The translations under genes were made by a program, and so were the position numbers. This document shows positions 1-10,590 of a DNA stretch of 33,650 bases, in pieces (the stretch's first letter is position 1; each line of letters opens with the position of its first letter). The stretch is from contig JABCPU010000636.1 in NCBI GenBank assembly GCA_016800925.1, positions 1 to 33,650 on the forward strand. The letters are read 5' to 3'. Under the pieces are notes generated by a model that did not search any database, was not told the origin of the DNA, and was given only the letters and a program-made list of their open reading frames with translations. Source of the stretch: Suillus spraguei. Lineage: Eukaryota > Basidiomycota > Agaricomycetes > Boletales > Suillaceae.

Positions 1-118
1 TTTTATTGTCTTCATAGACGTTCAGACTCGACATGTCATCTTTTTCGGGCTGTGTCAATCAGGGGACCCATAAATTTTCAACTTAGGAAGTCTTGTGAGT
101 CGCCAAGTGGAACAGTCA

Positions 119-205
119 AAGACTTAGCCTGCTTAGTGGGGTTACCACAACAGAATCAAAATCTGTTGCTCGTGGACTACGCAGGTTCGAAACCTGCTAA
201 ACGAC
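119..205 (+). pseudogene. tRNA-Leu(CAA)-like copy 1
   Basis: Anticodon-like arm at about 150-166 with the 7-nt loop ATCAAAA, T-arm at 181-197 and a nine-T run at 206-214. The 5' part (gacttagcctgcttagtgggg) is longer than in the other copies, so the D-arm is abnormal. The 3' acceptor half reads TAAACGAC, with one base more than copy 2. Confidence 0.45.
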
Positions 206-275
206 TTTTTTTTTCTATCGGAACACACTTTGGCATTCATTCATGGATGGTATCTTTAGAAGCTTATCGCAACTG

Positions 276-354
276 GTCTTAGCCAGGCGGTTACCACAAC
301 AGAGTCAAAAATCTGTTTCTCTCGGACTGTGCAGGTTTGAAACCTGCCACGACA
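276..354 (+). pseudogene. tRNA-Leu(CAA)-like copy 2
   Basis: About 79 nt, close to the length expected for a leucine tRNA with a long variable arm. T-arm at 331-347 (T-loop TTTGAAA), 3' end CACGACA, T-run at 358-363. The anticodon loop has one extra A (8 nt), and the 5' end GTCTTAG pairs only partly with CACGACA. Confidence 0.45.
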
Positions 355-417
355 AGCTTTTTTCTATCGAACACACCTTGACATTCACTCATAGATGGTT
401 TCTTTGAAAGTTCATCG

Positions 418-458
418 TAAGCCAGGTGGTTGAATCAAAATCTGTTTCTCTTGCAAAG
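418..458 (+). pseudogene. tRNA-Leu-like copy 3, truncated
   Basis: Keeps the A-box-like start (taagccaggtggttga) and the gaatcaaaatctgtttctc segment, but lacks the T-arm/B-box entirely. A five-T run and ctatcag follow at 459-467. This unit is therefore internally deleted. Confidence 0.4.
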
Positions 459-516
459 TTTTTCTATCAGAAGACACCTTGATATTGATGGTTTCTTTGG
501 AAGTGCGTTGTAACTG

Positions 517-598
517 GTCTTAGCAATGATGGTTACCACAACAGAATCAAAATCTGTTTCTCTAGACTGTGTAGGTTCGAAACCTGCCGATGACAACG
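517..598 (+). pseudogene. tRNA-Leu(CAA)-like copy 4
   Basis: Anticodon-like arm at about 541-557, T-arm at 571-587 (GTAGGTTCGAAACCTGC), T-run at 599-605. The A-box region has changed to TTAGCAATGATGG. A fifth start (ctggtcttagcc) appears at about 646-657 and breaks off. Confidence 0.45.
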
Positions 599-657
599 TT
601 TTTTTCTATCAGAACACACCTTGACATTAACAACTCATGGATGGTCTGGTCTTAGCC

Positions 658-1654
658 CCTATGTAAATCGTTATTGCAACATTAATATTGACCCCGTGGC
701 GAGTCGTGCCTTCGAATACATTCGAAACACTAATCATATTGTGTATCGTGAGGCTGCCGCAGGTTTTATGTAGTTTCTCTTTGAGCTTACTAGTCAATTG
801 CATATTCGATGAATCGATGTCTGTCCACAATATCAGGCGCTGATTTGAGGACCACTGCATAGAGTACTTATCTGGCACAGTGATTGAGAATGCACTCGCA
901 ATCAAGAAAAATATTTAACCAGAGACCTATTGGTATTTTGAACATTCTTTGGTGTCGGGACACATACGACCGTGTCTAAAATTTGAATCATGGCAATCAC
1001 TGTTCACCAAGGTGGAACATATGTCCAGACCAAAACCTGCTCTGTTCGAAGCCATTGCGTCTTGGTATGGTTTATGCTCGCAGGCCATGTTTTTTTCATC
1101 GTCTGTTTTCACAATATATGTTTCTTGCAGCCGAAGCTCCTGCAGATGCATTAAATAACTGAAGGTCAATAAAATTTAAATTTTCGAACAGTCGCGAGTC
1201 GCGCAAGGTATTCGGAGGCCAATAGAAGCTACTTACTTTACTAGGAAGGTTCTGAGAAGTAGAAGCCTTGGAAGTAGAGCACGGTGGTCTGGCTTGTAAC
1301 TGCAGCTAACTTGTGTAAGTGGCATCATTGAAGTGGTGTACGTAATACTATTACCTACTTTGCATTTGCAGCCTAACAATCCAAAAAGAGAAAACATAAG
1401 TCGACTTTCGACAAGAACGAAGTTGACAAAGTTCCTAACTCCGATTAATCATGTTCCTACCATGTACTATGGGCGTTACATACCCTAGGGTATCTAACCG
1501 GACACACAATGTAATTCAAACAACCGTCACCGCCAGGACCGTCTTCTACAAAACTATCGAAAAAAATAAATTATCTTCCAAGTCTTTCCCGACTCCTGCT
1601 CATTTGGCCGCCATCGTGTTCGTTGGTGTCAGCTCGAAATCAACGCCAAAAATC
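658..1654. other. Intergenic stretch without a recognised gene
   Basis: Two short open frames lie on the minus strand (1169-927, 80 codons; 905-627, 92 codons). I recognise neither, and no splice pattern joins them convincingly. From about 1440 an open frame runs into the DUF4470 pseudogene, but the paralogue at 21246 has no counterpart to this upstream part, so the start is placed at 1655. Confidence 0.5.
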
Positions 1655-4600
1655 ATGGCGCATCCTGTCCTATGGAGAGGAAAAACGTTCTTCTATCCCA
1701 TTGGGAATACATCTGCAGTTTGCCTCACACAGGACCTTTGTCCGTCTGAAAAAGCGGACGTTCTGCTTCTTGGGTGCGGCGACCCGAAGCATATACTTTA
1801 CACCGTATACACAAACAGCACTGGTTCACAAGGTAAAAGCACGTTCCTAGTAGGAATCCTTTGATAGAGTAGCACACTAACTTATTTCATGCTCAACATC
1901 ACGAAAACTGGACTTCACTTGTTGCGACATTGAGAGTGCAGTCATCGGTGAGCCCAAATTTAACACTCGATGGACCTTCCTAAACGAATAAACCAAACAG
2001 CCCGTAACGTTATCTTATTCACCCTCCTTGCCGACGAAGGCGCTGTGCAGAACGTGCCGCAAATCTGGAATATCTTTTTCCACTTTTATCTCGACAAAGC
2101 ATCCCATGACCTGCTCATATAACAGTGCAGGAGGTTGGTTGAGTTTTCGAGCGACTTGGATGGCTGGAACAATGGTCCTTACGGTCATTTACTTCGTATG
2201 TGCACTGCAGATACTCTCGCCGAGTTGCGGCGCCTTTGGCAGCTCTACATCAAGACGGCAACTTGCTCTCCTAGCGAGGCAAAAGCATTTGAATCCTCGT
2301 ATGCTGCTGACGTCAAGGCTTCCAAGGCGAATTTCGAATTCGTGTTCACAGCAAGTCGGGCAGCCGGGCCACTGTCGATATATGCGCTCAAGATGGCGAG
2401 TGATCACTACAACATTTACTGGGAGACAGGCGTATGCTCTGCCGTCGCTAAGAGACCCTTGGAGGCGTCACATCCAAATCCAACCTTAGCATTTTCCATG
2501 GTCGGTGACCAATTGCCGTCCACTATGGAACAGATATTCTCTCTTGCTTTCATTTGGCGGAAGTGCTTGCGCCAGCTGTCGGAAGCTCTCGCCAGCCAGA
2601 GCAAACTGCTCTGAAAGACGTAGTCGATGTCTGTAAGACGCAATTTTCCAGGTGGTGCGCTTCAGTTTCCAAGGCCTTGGGCAGTCAAAATCCATCTTCT
2701 CCAAGCCCGCTCATCATACGTTTCTTTGTGGGAGACGCCCTGAGCTTGTGCGAAGCTCTTGGCTACTCCATACTATGAAATCGACATTCACACCGTTCCC
2801 CGTTGCTCCCTGGAAGAGCGCGTGCATCGCATTCGATCCTAACGCCTACGGAACTAGTGCACAGTCACCTGCGCCGACCACATTCAGCGTCATTGATACA
2901 TCCAACCTTCTTGATTACCTTGGCGTGTTGAACATCATCGCTGTTACTTCTCCCATTCTTCAGCGAACTCCATCCGCTACGTTGTACACGGAAGGTCTCT
3001 CTTCGGGTAGCCCAGACAACCCATTGGCCGAGCAAATTTGTGGAGACATTGCGACTATGGGTCTGCTCCTCGGTTTGATTCCTGCGTGCTTCGTGTTGCA
3101 GTTCACGAACCGGTCCAACATGCACGAGCATATCGTGCGTCTGTCACAAAATGCGACACAGAGTTACGAACGCCTCGCCTGGAAGCTGATCGGCGGTGCT
3201 GAGAAACTCCTGACTGATCTCGACTGCCCCATCAACATCTCTGCGGAGCAGCTTGCGGGCATTTTCTTCAATATCTATCTCAACATGTTTTCTCACGAGA
3301 ATTTAGCGCGAAGGTTAGCCATCGCCGGGCAGTTGCCGGAGCCAATTAGACCCAGCTGCCTGCCCGGTATCATACATTACAATCGTCGTTCGTTTGTGGG
3401 AATTTTGGGTGTCGTCAAGAGGAGGGTGATCACAGACTGGGATTCGTCCATGAACATGCTTCATGGAAAGATTCTGAACGACAGGACCCTTATGATCGGA
3501 AATAACTTTTACCAAGATCTCTGCTGCCAATTGCATCTTCTCGGTGTTTTCGATGTGGATTGGCTGTCTCTACAAAAGGTGCAGGAAGTGCATCGCGTTG
3601 AAAGGCCCTTTGTCTTCCACGATTGGCAGACGCTCCCGCAAACTTTATGCGTCGTCTTCGTTGTTCCTCGGGATCACCTCCAGCCGCTCTTACCTGATCT
3701 TGACGAGGCTGGGACACCTGTGTTGCAGTGCGACCTGAGGGGCATAACAACCCACAACAAGTTCTCTGCCATCAACGCAGTCTTCGGTACCATTACGACC
3801 AGCGGCCGAGGTGATAGCAAAACTGCAGTTATTCAAGAAGACGCCACGGGACGTCATGGAACTTCTCCATTAGTGGTGTGGTTCTGGGTGCCGTCCATTG
3901 TGTTAGTGAATGAGCGTTATTTATCGGTCGTGTTATCTGTTCACTCCACCCCAGCGACTTGCACACTGGCCACAAAGCTGCCTAGCCTTTCCATATTCCA
4001 CGCGGACCTGGGAGACGAGCAACTCGTACACATTCTTCGGCAGCGTCCTAATGCTGGCCCAGAGAGTCCCGACGAGAAGAATTTGCAAATCGACAGCCGT
4101 CCCATGAAGACGTCTGGTACGTGCGCATTCGTCACGTTAGACAGAGAATGTCAGTCACCTCTGTCATTCACCATTCGTGTGGACATCGTCGACCCGGAGA
4201 TGAAAGCTTCCCTGACCAGCGGTGCTACTCCCACTGTGAACCAAGTTTCCATGCATTCAATCGCCATCGTTCTCGGAGACAAGTCTTTGCAATTCCCTTT
4301 CCTGCTTCCTATCGACGCCAAGAAAGCCAAGCTTCGCATTGCACGAAAGTCGCTTTACCTGGAAGTAGGTTTTTTCTATCACTATTTCTCTAGATACTTA
4401 TGTCGGACTCGGTACAGGTTACTTTGCCCCTGAAACTCGTTCTTGGAGAAACCGCCTCAGATATGTTCCCAGTCATTCCCCAGGGAGGCGATCTTGCTCT
4501 GTGGAATATGCACCGCGTCAACCTCGACCAGTGCATACCTTTCAGCATTGCTAATAAGAAAGCTCTTGGCTGGGTCAACCCTTACGTTTCGCTCATGATG

Positions 4601-5407
4601 TCTGATCGTGAAAGGCACATCCCCCACGGATTGACTACAGGGTCAACGCTACTTGATGTCAAGCGTTCACTCCATTTCATCTTTGGACAGGCGAGCGGTC
4701 TTGCGGAAGGCAAAACCCCTCTAGGCTACGCTATGAAAGCAAAAGATGAACAGGAGACCTTTGTCATGCTCTACATCACGGACCTCCGCTTAGATGTCGG
4801 CTCGCACACCATGGTCGCTGATGCTTGGGTGATGCCATCTTCTCCCACCTTTGAAAAGGCCGAGGCTTTCAGCCAGGTTGTTGGTTATTTGATACCTAGC
4901 AATATGAAGATGCTTGGAATGGGCGTTGAGGAGAGGAAGGCATGGACGCACCTCCTCGTGGCTGCGACGGAGCGGTGCCGCACCTGGGAGCACAAGACCA
5001 ACTGTGAATACCGCATCCAAGGTGATATCCCTCTTACGTTGGAGCCAGACGAGAGTCCTATTTGCTCGTGCGGTGCCGGGGTGGGGACAGAATCATTTGT
5101 GAAGAAATACCCGATGCTACGACCGCTTGCGCCGTGTGTAACGAGGGCAGTGATCAGTCCGCTATTCGCGTTGTCATACATCGAAAAGGTTGGCAATCTG
5201 GAAGATATCGCTTCAAATAATACTCCACCGACACCTGCGCCGGTAGCAATGGTGCGCAATGGGTGCGCTGCTTGTGGAAAGGAAGGTGGTGCTTCTGGGC
5301 CGTTATTGAATTGTAGCCGGTGCAAAGTTGTGCGGTATTGCTCACAGGGTTGTCAACGCGAGGACTGGAAAATGCACAAGAAGAGTTGCGTAGCACCGTC
5401 TTCCTAA
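1655..5407 (+). pseudogene. Decayed DUF4470/MYND-finger gene (paralogue A)
   Basis: Same four-exon structure as the intact copy at 21246. Exon 1 is 1655-1832, exon 2 would be 1897-1947, exon 3 would be 2001-4364, exon 4 is 4418-5407. Lesions relative to that copy: the intron 1 acceptor is AA instead of AG (1895-1896); TAA replaces a TCA codon at 2120-2122; one base is lost at about 2510-2520; another is lost at about 2769-2773. From 2775 on the frame is open through the end of exon 3. Intron 3 (4365-4417) keeps good borders. Exon 4 is intact and ends in a MYND zinc finger (C-A-A-C-G-K ... H-K-K-S-C). The DUF4470 start (MAHPVLWRGKTFFYPIGN) is clear. A 5'-truncated product from the intact 3' part cannot be excluded, but full-length protein cannot be made. 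Multiple independent lesions argue against a single sequencing error. Confidence 0.88.
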
Positions 5408-6305
5408 GGGGATCATTCATCACGAGTAGATATGATGTTGATTATCTTTGCTGCCAGCAGATCAATTTGGACCCATATCAAAATTGCCGATAAGCTTTCA
5501 AGGTTTAGGTGGTAATATGAGGTAATGTGCTGGCGTTGACCTTGTTTCGCAATCTGGGGATTATGTGTCCTTTACGCACCGACTACTAACGTCGACCACG
5601 TGACTCGTAACTCTTCACTCCCTAAAACTCGTTATCTCTGTCTACATTCAGCCCTTTTCCCTCGTTACTGACACTCTATTTTCAAAAGTCACCGCTGTCA
5701 ACACTACTCGAGCGCCATTACTCCGTCAAAAACTACTTATTCGATCTTCCTACCCTCTTTATTTTTCGTGCGGCTCATCTATGACCAAAAACCCTTACCT
5801 TTCTCAGTATAAGTATCTCATGTACACTCTGGTATCTACAGCGAATTCTACCCTAGAAGATTCCCGCTCAAAAGCACCTCAGAAAAGCCCTTGAAACGTT
5901 CCGTCCTGTCACTTGCCTCAAAAAGTCTAGTCCTACGCACACCTACCTGCGACAATCTATTCCTTGCCGAAATCCGCTATCACTCATCTCTTATCTCACA
6001 ATTCCCTACCGAACTCACGAGTAGCCTTACAGCAATATTATATTTTGTTTCCACGTCAACAGACCTCGGTACATAGGAGATCTTATTAATTGCATCTGTT
6101 CGAAAGGGGATACTTATCAGATGGATACAATCTTCCTATGTAACTATCAAGAACGATATTCAGCTTCAGAAGGAGTTTCAGGTGGATAGTTGGAGATATG
6201 TCCTTCCTATATGATATCACTATCAAGAATAATTTCCAGCACATAAAAGCAGAGCGCCTACCTACTGTGACACTGTCGCTTTGAATTTATATCACATCCT
6301 CAACG
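5408..6305. other. Intergenic region and promoter of the secreted-protein gene
   Basis: No coding signal recognised; a 61-codon open frame at 5891-6076 resembles nothing I know. Two related segments sit upstream of the 6306 gene, at about 6129-6163 and 6198-6240. Both contain ttcctat followed by actatcaagaa and end near cagc. A TATA-like acataaaagc lies at 6241-6250, about 60 bp before the ATG. Confidence 0.5.
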
Positions 6306-6600
6306 ATGCGTCTCTACCTTGTCCTCGCCGTTGTTGCTGCTTTGACAGCATCGATATCTGCCAATGATGCTGCGAGCGACGCTGCCAGTGCAAAATGTCC
6401 TGTCTTTTGCGCGCATGATAAAACTTGCGAAAACTGCGAAGGAGGGTTTTGCGTGAGTATCACTAGTTTTGTCCTACAACGAACCACATGACTCATTGAC
6501 GTGATAGAGCTTCTTTGTATGCTTCTAGTGTGGCAGTGAGTCGTGTTTCTGCCTTCGCAATGATGCAGTATGGTTGATGGCACGACACGTGAAGCCTTGA
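6306..6600 (+). CDS. Small secreted cysteine-rich protein
   Basis: Two exons, 6306-6452 and 6529-6600. The 76-nt intron has donor GTGAGT and acceptor TTCTAG, phase 0. The model gives 72 residues. Residues 1-19 form a classical signal peptide (charged start, hydrophobic core LYLVLAVVAALTA, cleavage expected after SISA). The mature part is short and holds eight cysteines (KCPVFC, KTC, ENC, GGFCC, SCFC), consistent with several disulphides and an extracellular role. If the intron is retained the frame reads through to a stop at 6489-6491, giving only five cysteines, so the spliced model is preferred. I recognise no named family. In basidiomycetes such proteins are usually grouped as small secreted proteins or candidate effectors, which is a class label and not a function. 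Confidence 0.6.
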
Positions 6601-8332
6601 TAGAATGTTTGTTCGACTATTTGAAGTAGGAAAAGTGCTTTGGTGGCGGCAGAGGCGAAAAATTTGGGGGATCAGGCAGTGGGGAATCGGGACGGTATCT
6701 ATTCAGGAGGTTGGAAGCTTAGAAGTCCTGTGATGTCAGAGCCCTTGGAGCTTGCTTAGCGAAAAATAATCGGGAAAGGACAGAATACTCACCATAGATC
6801 TAGATGTGCTGCGAACAAGTTGTCGAGTGGCTGTACAATGTCATCAAGTGTCTCGATCCAACTTTGAAAGAGTGTGGCCCAGTACTCACCACTTCACACA
6901 ATCCGGTGCAAACTAGCGGGCTCACGAAGAGAGCTGGCATACGAAGAGCCGCATGAGTACCAAAAATACATACTTGCAGAAGTGTGCATGCCTGCAGTGC
7001 TTAAAATCTAGCTGTATCGTGCATTATTACGACAGTACAGCCTGCTTCAGTATCGCATGATAAGGTGTGTTAGCCAATGATAGTGCAAAATACGCACCAA
7101 GGAACTGTAGTGTAGTGTGTTCTGTAAACAAACTTGAAAGATACAAAATATTTGAATGATCGAGGAGATTTACAAGACCTAGTAAAACATAAGAGATTGA
7201 CTTATACTTAGTGAGACAAACAAAGAGACGGTTGGAAGGAGGCGTATCCGTAGTAGAGTCGAGAAGTTTATTTCATCGAACTTGGACGCGAAGAGAGACT
7301 TTGTAGTAGTCGCCGGCTCGCGATGCTCACTGGCACAAGTGCGCAACTTTAGTAGTTAGAGATGGTCGGTGAATTTTACTACTCTACAACGTACAGCATC
7401 ATGAACTACGTGTTAGGGTCCGCTGTTATGGTTGGTTTGACCCAACAAATAAAAACAATCTATGGTGGACGATTAGGTTACAACTTACGGTTCGATTTGC
7501 CGCAACTTATTTTGAAGTCCGACCAATGTTTCCGGTATGCACCTATTCACGCTATGGTCCTTGTCACATGAATCCTGCGCGCCGTGCTCACTAAGGTAGA
7601 TCCGCAGCTGCTGGCGAGCATTGTTATTACATGTCGATCTATCCTTCGGATTCCTTCCCTGAGCTCACTGAGCAGCCCTTACCCTCCAGGATATGCGACT
7701 CACTCAGGCTGCGCAGTGCTTCATTCCCGCTATGACAGTAGTTGGTGTTGTGTTTCTCACCGCGTATGTTGATCTTAATCGTCGACTGTGCCTTCAGTTG
7801 TCATCAAGTCATTGGGCCCTTCACCAATATTCCTACTGTTATTTATGTTAACGATGAGTCGAGATTTCTCCGTGCTATCGTCTTTTCTGCATGACTGCAT
7901 TGTGCTGCGTTTTGTTTCCAATCATAATGGGTCACTCATCTGGTCCTGCGCGCGTTCCTACTATCAACGATTGGTATAATTCTTAACAGACATTTCGACC
8001 GGTCTATCTAGCCTGAAGTATATTCCCACTGTCTTTTCTCCTTCTGCCGCATCCCATATGGCTTTGAGACAGCATGACAATCATGTATGGTCTCATTACG
8101 ACGATCAATATTATCACGACGGCTTGCAAACTCTGTCCGTATTTGATACAGAAAGGTGGCGTAGAGGAGCGTCTTTGCCACCTGGTGCATACTGAAATCT
8201 AATTAGTTGTTTTGTTATCATTGTTTGTTTGTTGTAGTCATTTTTCAATCAATTTATGTTGTGAACCCACCATCAAGATTACGGAAGGCCCAGTACCCTC
8301 CAGAACGATGTCATCAAAGGGAATATCTCACA
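6601..8332. other. Long stretch with no recognised gene
   Basis: Only scattered open frames of 60-70 codons without splice context or family resemblance (for example 7362-7571 and 7788-7979 plus; 8190-8008 minus). I see no LTR-like ends, no RNA gene and no simple repeat in this interval. Confidence 0.5.
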
Positions 8333-8573
8333 CCATTCCTTGACAATGGATGTCCAAAATCTCAAGTGATATCAAAGCATCAAACCCAAATCCTGCCTCA
8401 AATATAAAATCTCATCTTGATCTGTTTGCTGCACCACCTACCTCCATTCCCCGACAATGGATGCCTGAAATCTCAAGTGATGTCGAAGCATCAAACCCAA
8501 ATCCTACCTCAAATATAAGATAAAATCTCATCTTTATATTTGAGGCAGGATTTGGGGCTGCACCACCTGCCTC
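8333..8573. repeat. Tandem plus inverted repeat block
   Basis: Two direct copies of a unit starting ccattcc..gacaatggatg lie at 8333-8418 and 8444-8534, 111 bp apart. The linker gctgcaccacctRcctc occurs at about 8429-8443 and again at 8557-8573. Positions 8535-8556 are the reverse complement of a 22-nt stretch in the first unit (8385-8406) and of the diverged form in the second (about 8497-8518). The second unit can therefore fold into a 22-bp stem with a 16-nt loop, carrying one A/C mismatch. One plus-strand frame reads as an acidic Ser/Asn/Pro-rich peptide, so this may be a relic of a low-complexity coding segment. Confidence 0.7.
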
Positions 8574-8883
8574 TTCAGATACTGCACAATCTGATGCAGG
8601 CACTCAGCTCGTCAAGAATTCATATATAGATTGTCTCTTAAGAACATTGTGTATGTAGTGATCTAATTCATGTATGATGCAGAGGTATCACAGCAGCTCC
8701 TGTTCATTTGCCCACACTCTCCTTGCCTCCCACAGGTGCTGATCTAAAAAATCTTATGAATACCATCTTGTGTGATGTTGTTGTAAGCATCAGCGATAGT
8801 GACATCAGATTTAAAAAGGTTGATCATTACCATGGCATCGTAGTTGTCCAAATCCTTTTCTTCTTGCACCTGAAGCATAGCGC

Positions 8884-10590
8884 TGTAACGAACATATTGG
8901 CACTGGGCTTAAAACCCCATCTTTTGACACTCATCTCACATCTACAGGAGTTACCACTCGTCCATGGCCATCTTACCCCTTTAGCATTACTGGTGGCATC
9001 CCATGCTTACCGCACACCGTACTGACTGCCGCACCACATTCCACATACCGATGTCCTCCCATGTCCTTGCTGCATCCGCATGGCTCCATTTGGTGCGTCA
9101 TTTGTTTTATGTTCGTTATCACTGATTTCACGGCAAGCCTTATTACATGTTGCCTCGTGCTGCAGCGCCTCGCGCTATGTTTACTTATGGCAGTTACTAC
9201 ACTCCAGCGCTACTGATCTCGCCTAGAGTATTCCGAATACATATGATTTAGGATATAAGCACTGCATACCCCGCACAATACAGTACTGGATTTTACACCA
9301 TTGCACGTACTATAGGTCAGGATTATTGTCTAGCTCTGGATCTATCCAGTAGTGGACTTAGTCTTTAAAGTTTCCTTATCGCTCGTTAATCTATCACGCT
9401 CGTTCTCCATTACCACTGGACTTTTGACTGTTATTGTGACTGAACTTCTCATGCACTGCTACTTTACCACTGAAAATACCGCGGACTTCTTTACTGTTTC
9501 CTTGCACCGCTTGCAACCTTACTGCTACCGCTGATATTATCGCTCAACATCGCTCGCTCGATGCAACTGTTTCTGACTATATCTCGACCACAGTAGCACC
9601 GCTACACATGATGCTAGTTCCGGCGGCATCATCGCTGACTGTGGCAACTTACCGCTGACCATGACACTTCCTTCGCACATAAGTTTGACTCGAACTTGAC
9701 CATACTAATAGGCATCCCCCTTTAGGGTTGATGTCATATACCATACTTCTGATCCCAGATCTGACCATATCTGATCAGATCAGATCAATTCTATTTCCGT
9801 CCAGTCCACAGATCCTGTCCAGATCGCCCATCCGAATGTGACCACTTCTCGCACTCTAACTCCCTTGTGTATATCAGCGTCTCCTGTTTCCGGTATTCCG
9901 GCTGTGTATATTTCCATCCTGCATCACTGATCCGTTACCTGTGTTCATTTCCGATTCGTGCTTACTGATCCGCTGTGCATTAACTAATAGACTTCTGTTA
10001 CACTTCGTGCATAGCCCTCGGTCCTGGACTTGTTGATTATCCATATTAGATACTTACAGTATATAAACCACTTGTAGATCTCCATAGAACCTTAGTTCAA
10101 ATATCATCTTAGATTCTGCTCATTCTGCTTCCTTCGGACTTGAGTCACTTTCCGCTCTAGTCATCTTCCGAGACTTGGGATTGATTCCTTTAAGTCTATA
10201 TCTCCGACTCTATCTTTGGATAGTCTACCTCTGTCAGTTTCTAGTTAGGAGCTCGTTCCGAAGCTAGCCATAATCCTCATTCCATCCCTACGCTCTGGAT
10301 AACCTTCAGATGTATCATATCCGATACCTTCAGACGTCCGGATCCGCCACACAACTCCTTCCGAATCTTCAGACGTATACCTACTCCCTGAAATAAGGGG
10401 CATTACTCGGGAAAGGGGCACAGTGCACGAACTGAGGCCAAAGCCCTTCGGATCCTTCACCCTTTGAGTATGGTCTTAACAGTCGAACACTCTTATTCTC
10501 ACAAGTGAAGCAGACTAGACGGAGCGCAAGACTCACATACTAACTTAGGAGGTAGTTTATCTACAGCCCAGGTTAGGTTGTATCTTTACA
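8884..10590 (+). mobile_element. Solo LTR, family 1 copy 1 (contains a nested LTR)
   Basis: Starts TGTAACGAACATATTGG and ends GTTGTATCTTTACA, so it has TG..CA ends and the inverted tips TGTAA/TTACA. It matches the element at 18669-19634 throughout, once the nested LTR 9732-10481 and one of its TSD copies are removed (leaving about 952 bp against 966). The flanks GCGC (8880-8883) and GTGC (10591-10594) fit a 4-bp TSD with one substitution. It interrupts the Myb/SANT-like gene. Orientation is tentative, based on a TATA-like gatataagc near 9252. No internal gag/pol sequence is present. Confidence 0.8.
9732..10481 (+). mobile_element. Solo LTR, family 2 copy 1 (750 bp)
   Basis: TGTCATATACC..GTCTTAACA with TG..CA ends, exactly 750 bp. 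Flanked by GTTGA (9727-9731) and GTCGA (10482-10486). The uninterrupted paralogous site in the second family 1 LTR reads agggtcgaac, so the TSD is GTCGA with one later change on the left. TATATAAA at 10060-10067 fits an LTR promoter on this strand. It is the inverse of the copy at 13018-13767. Confidence 0.88.

Larger units (their letters stand above)
119..657 (+). repeat. Tandem array of tRNA-Leu(CAA)-like units
   Basis: Four units of roughly 110-145 bp plus the start of a fifth. Each full unit has a near A-box (TTAGCC.GGCGGTTACCA), an anticodon-like arm (ACAGA, 7-8 nt loop with TCAAA, TCTGT), a T-arm with a near-perfect B-box (GCAGGTTCGAAACCTGC) and then a run of 5-9 T followed by CTATC, which fits a Pol III terminator. 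Between units runs a diverged spacer (gaacacaccttgacattca, then atggatggt). The loop would place anticodon CAA (leucine). D-arm pairing is poor and the 5' and 3' acceptor halves pair only partly, so these look like decaying tRNA genes or a tRNA-derived repeat rather than working tRNAs. Unit starts are set by the ctggtcttag motif. Confidence 0.6.

Noticed and set aside
627..1169. Two minus-strand open frames as a gene
   Set aside because: No family resemblance, no convincing splice sites joining them and no repeated copy elsewhere in the window.
7362..7979. Cluster of 60-70 codon plus-strand frames
   Set aside because: Three short frames in different phases without splice signals linking them and no recognisable residues.
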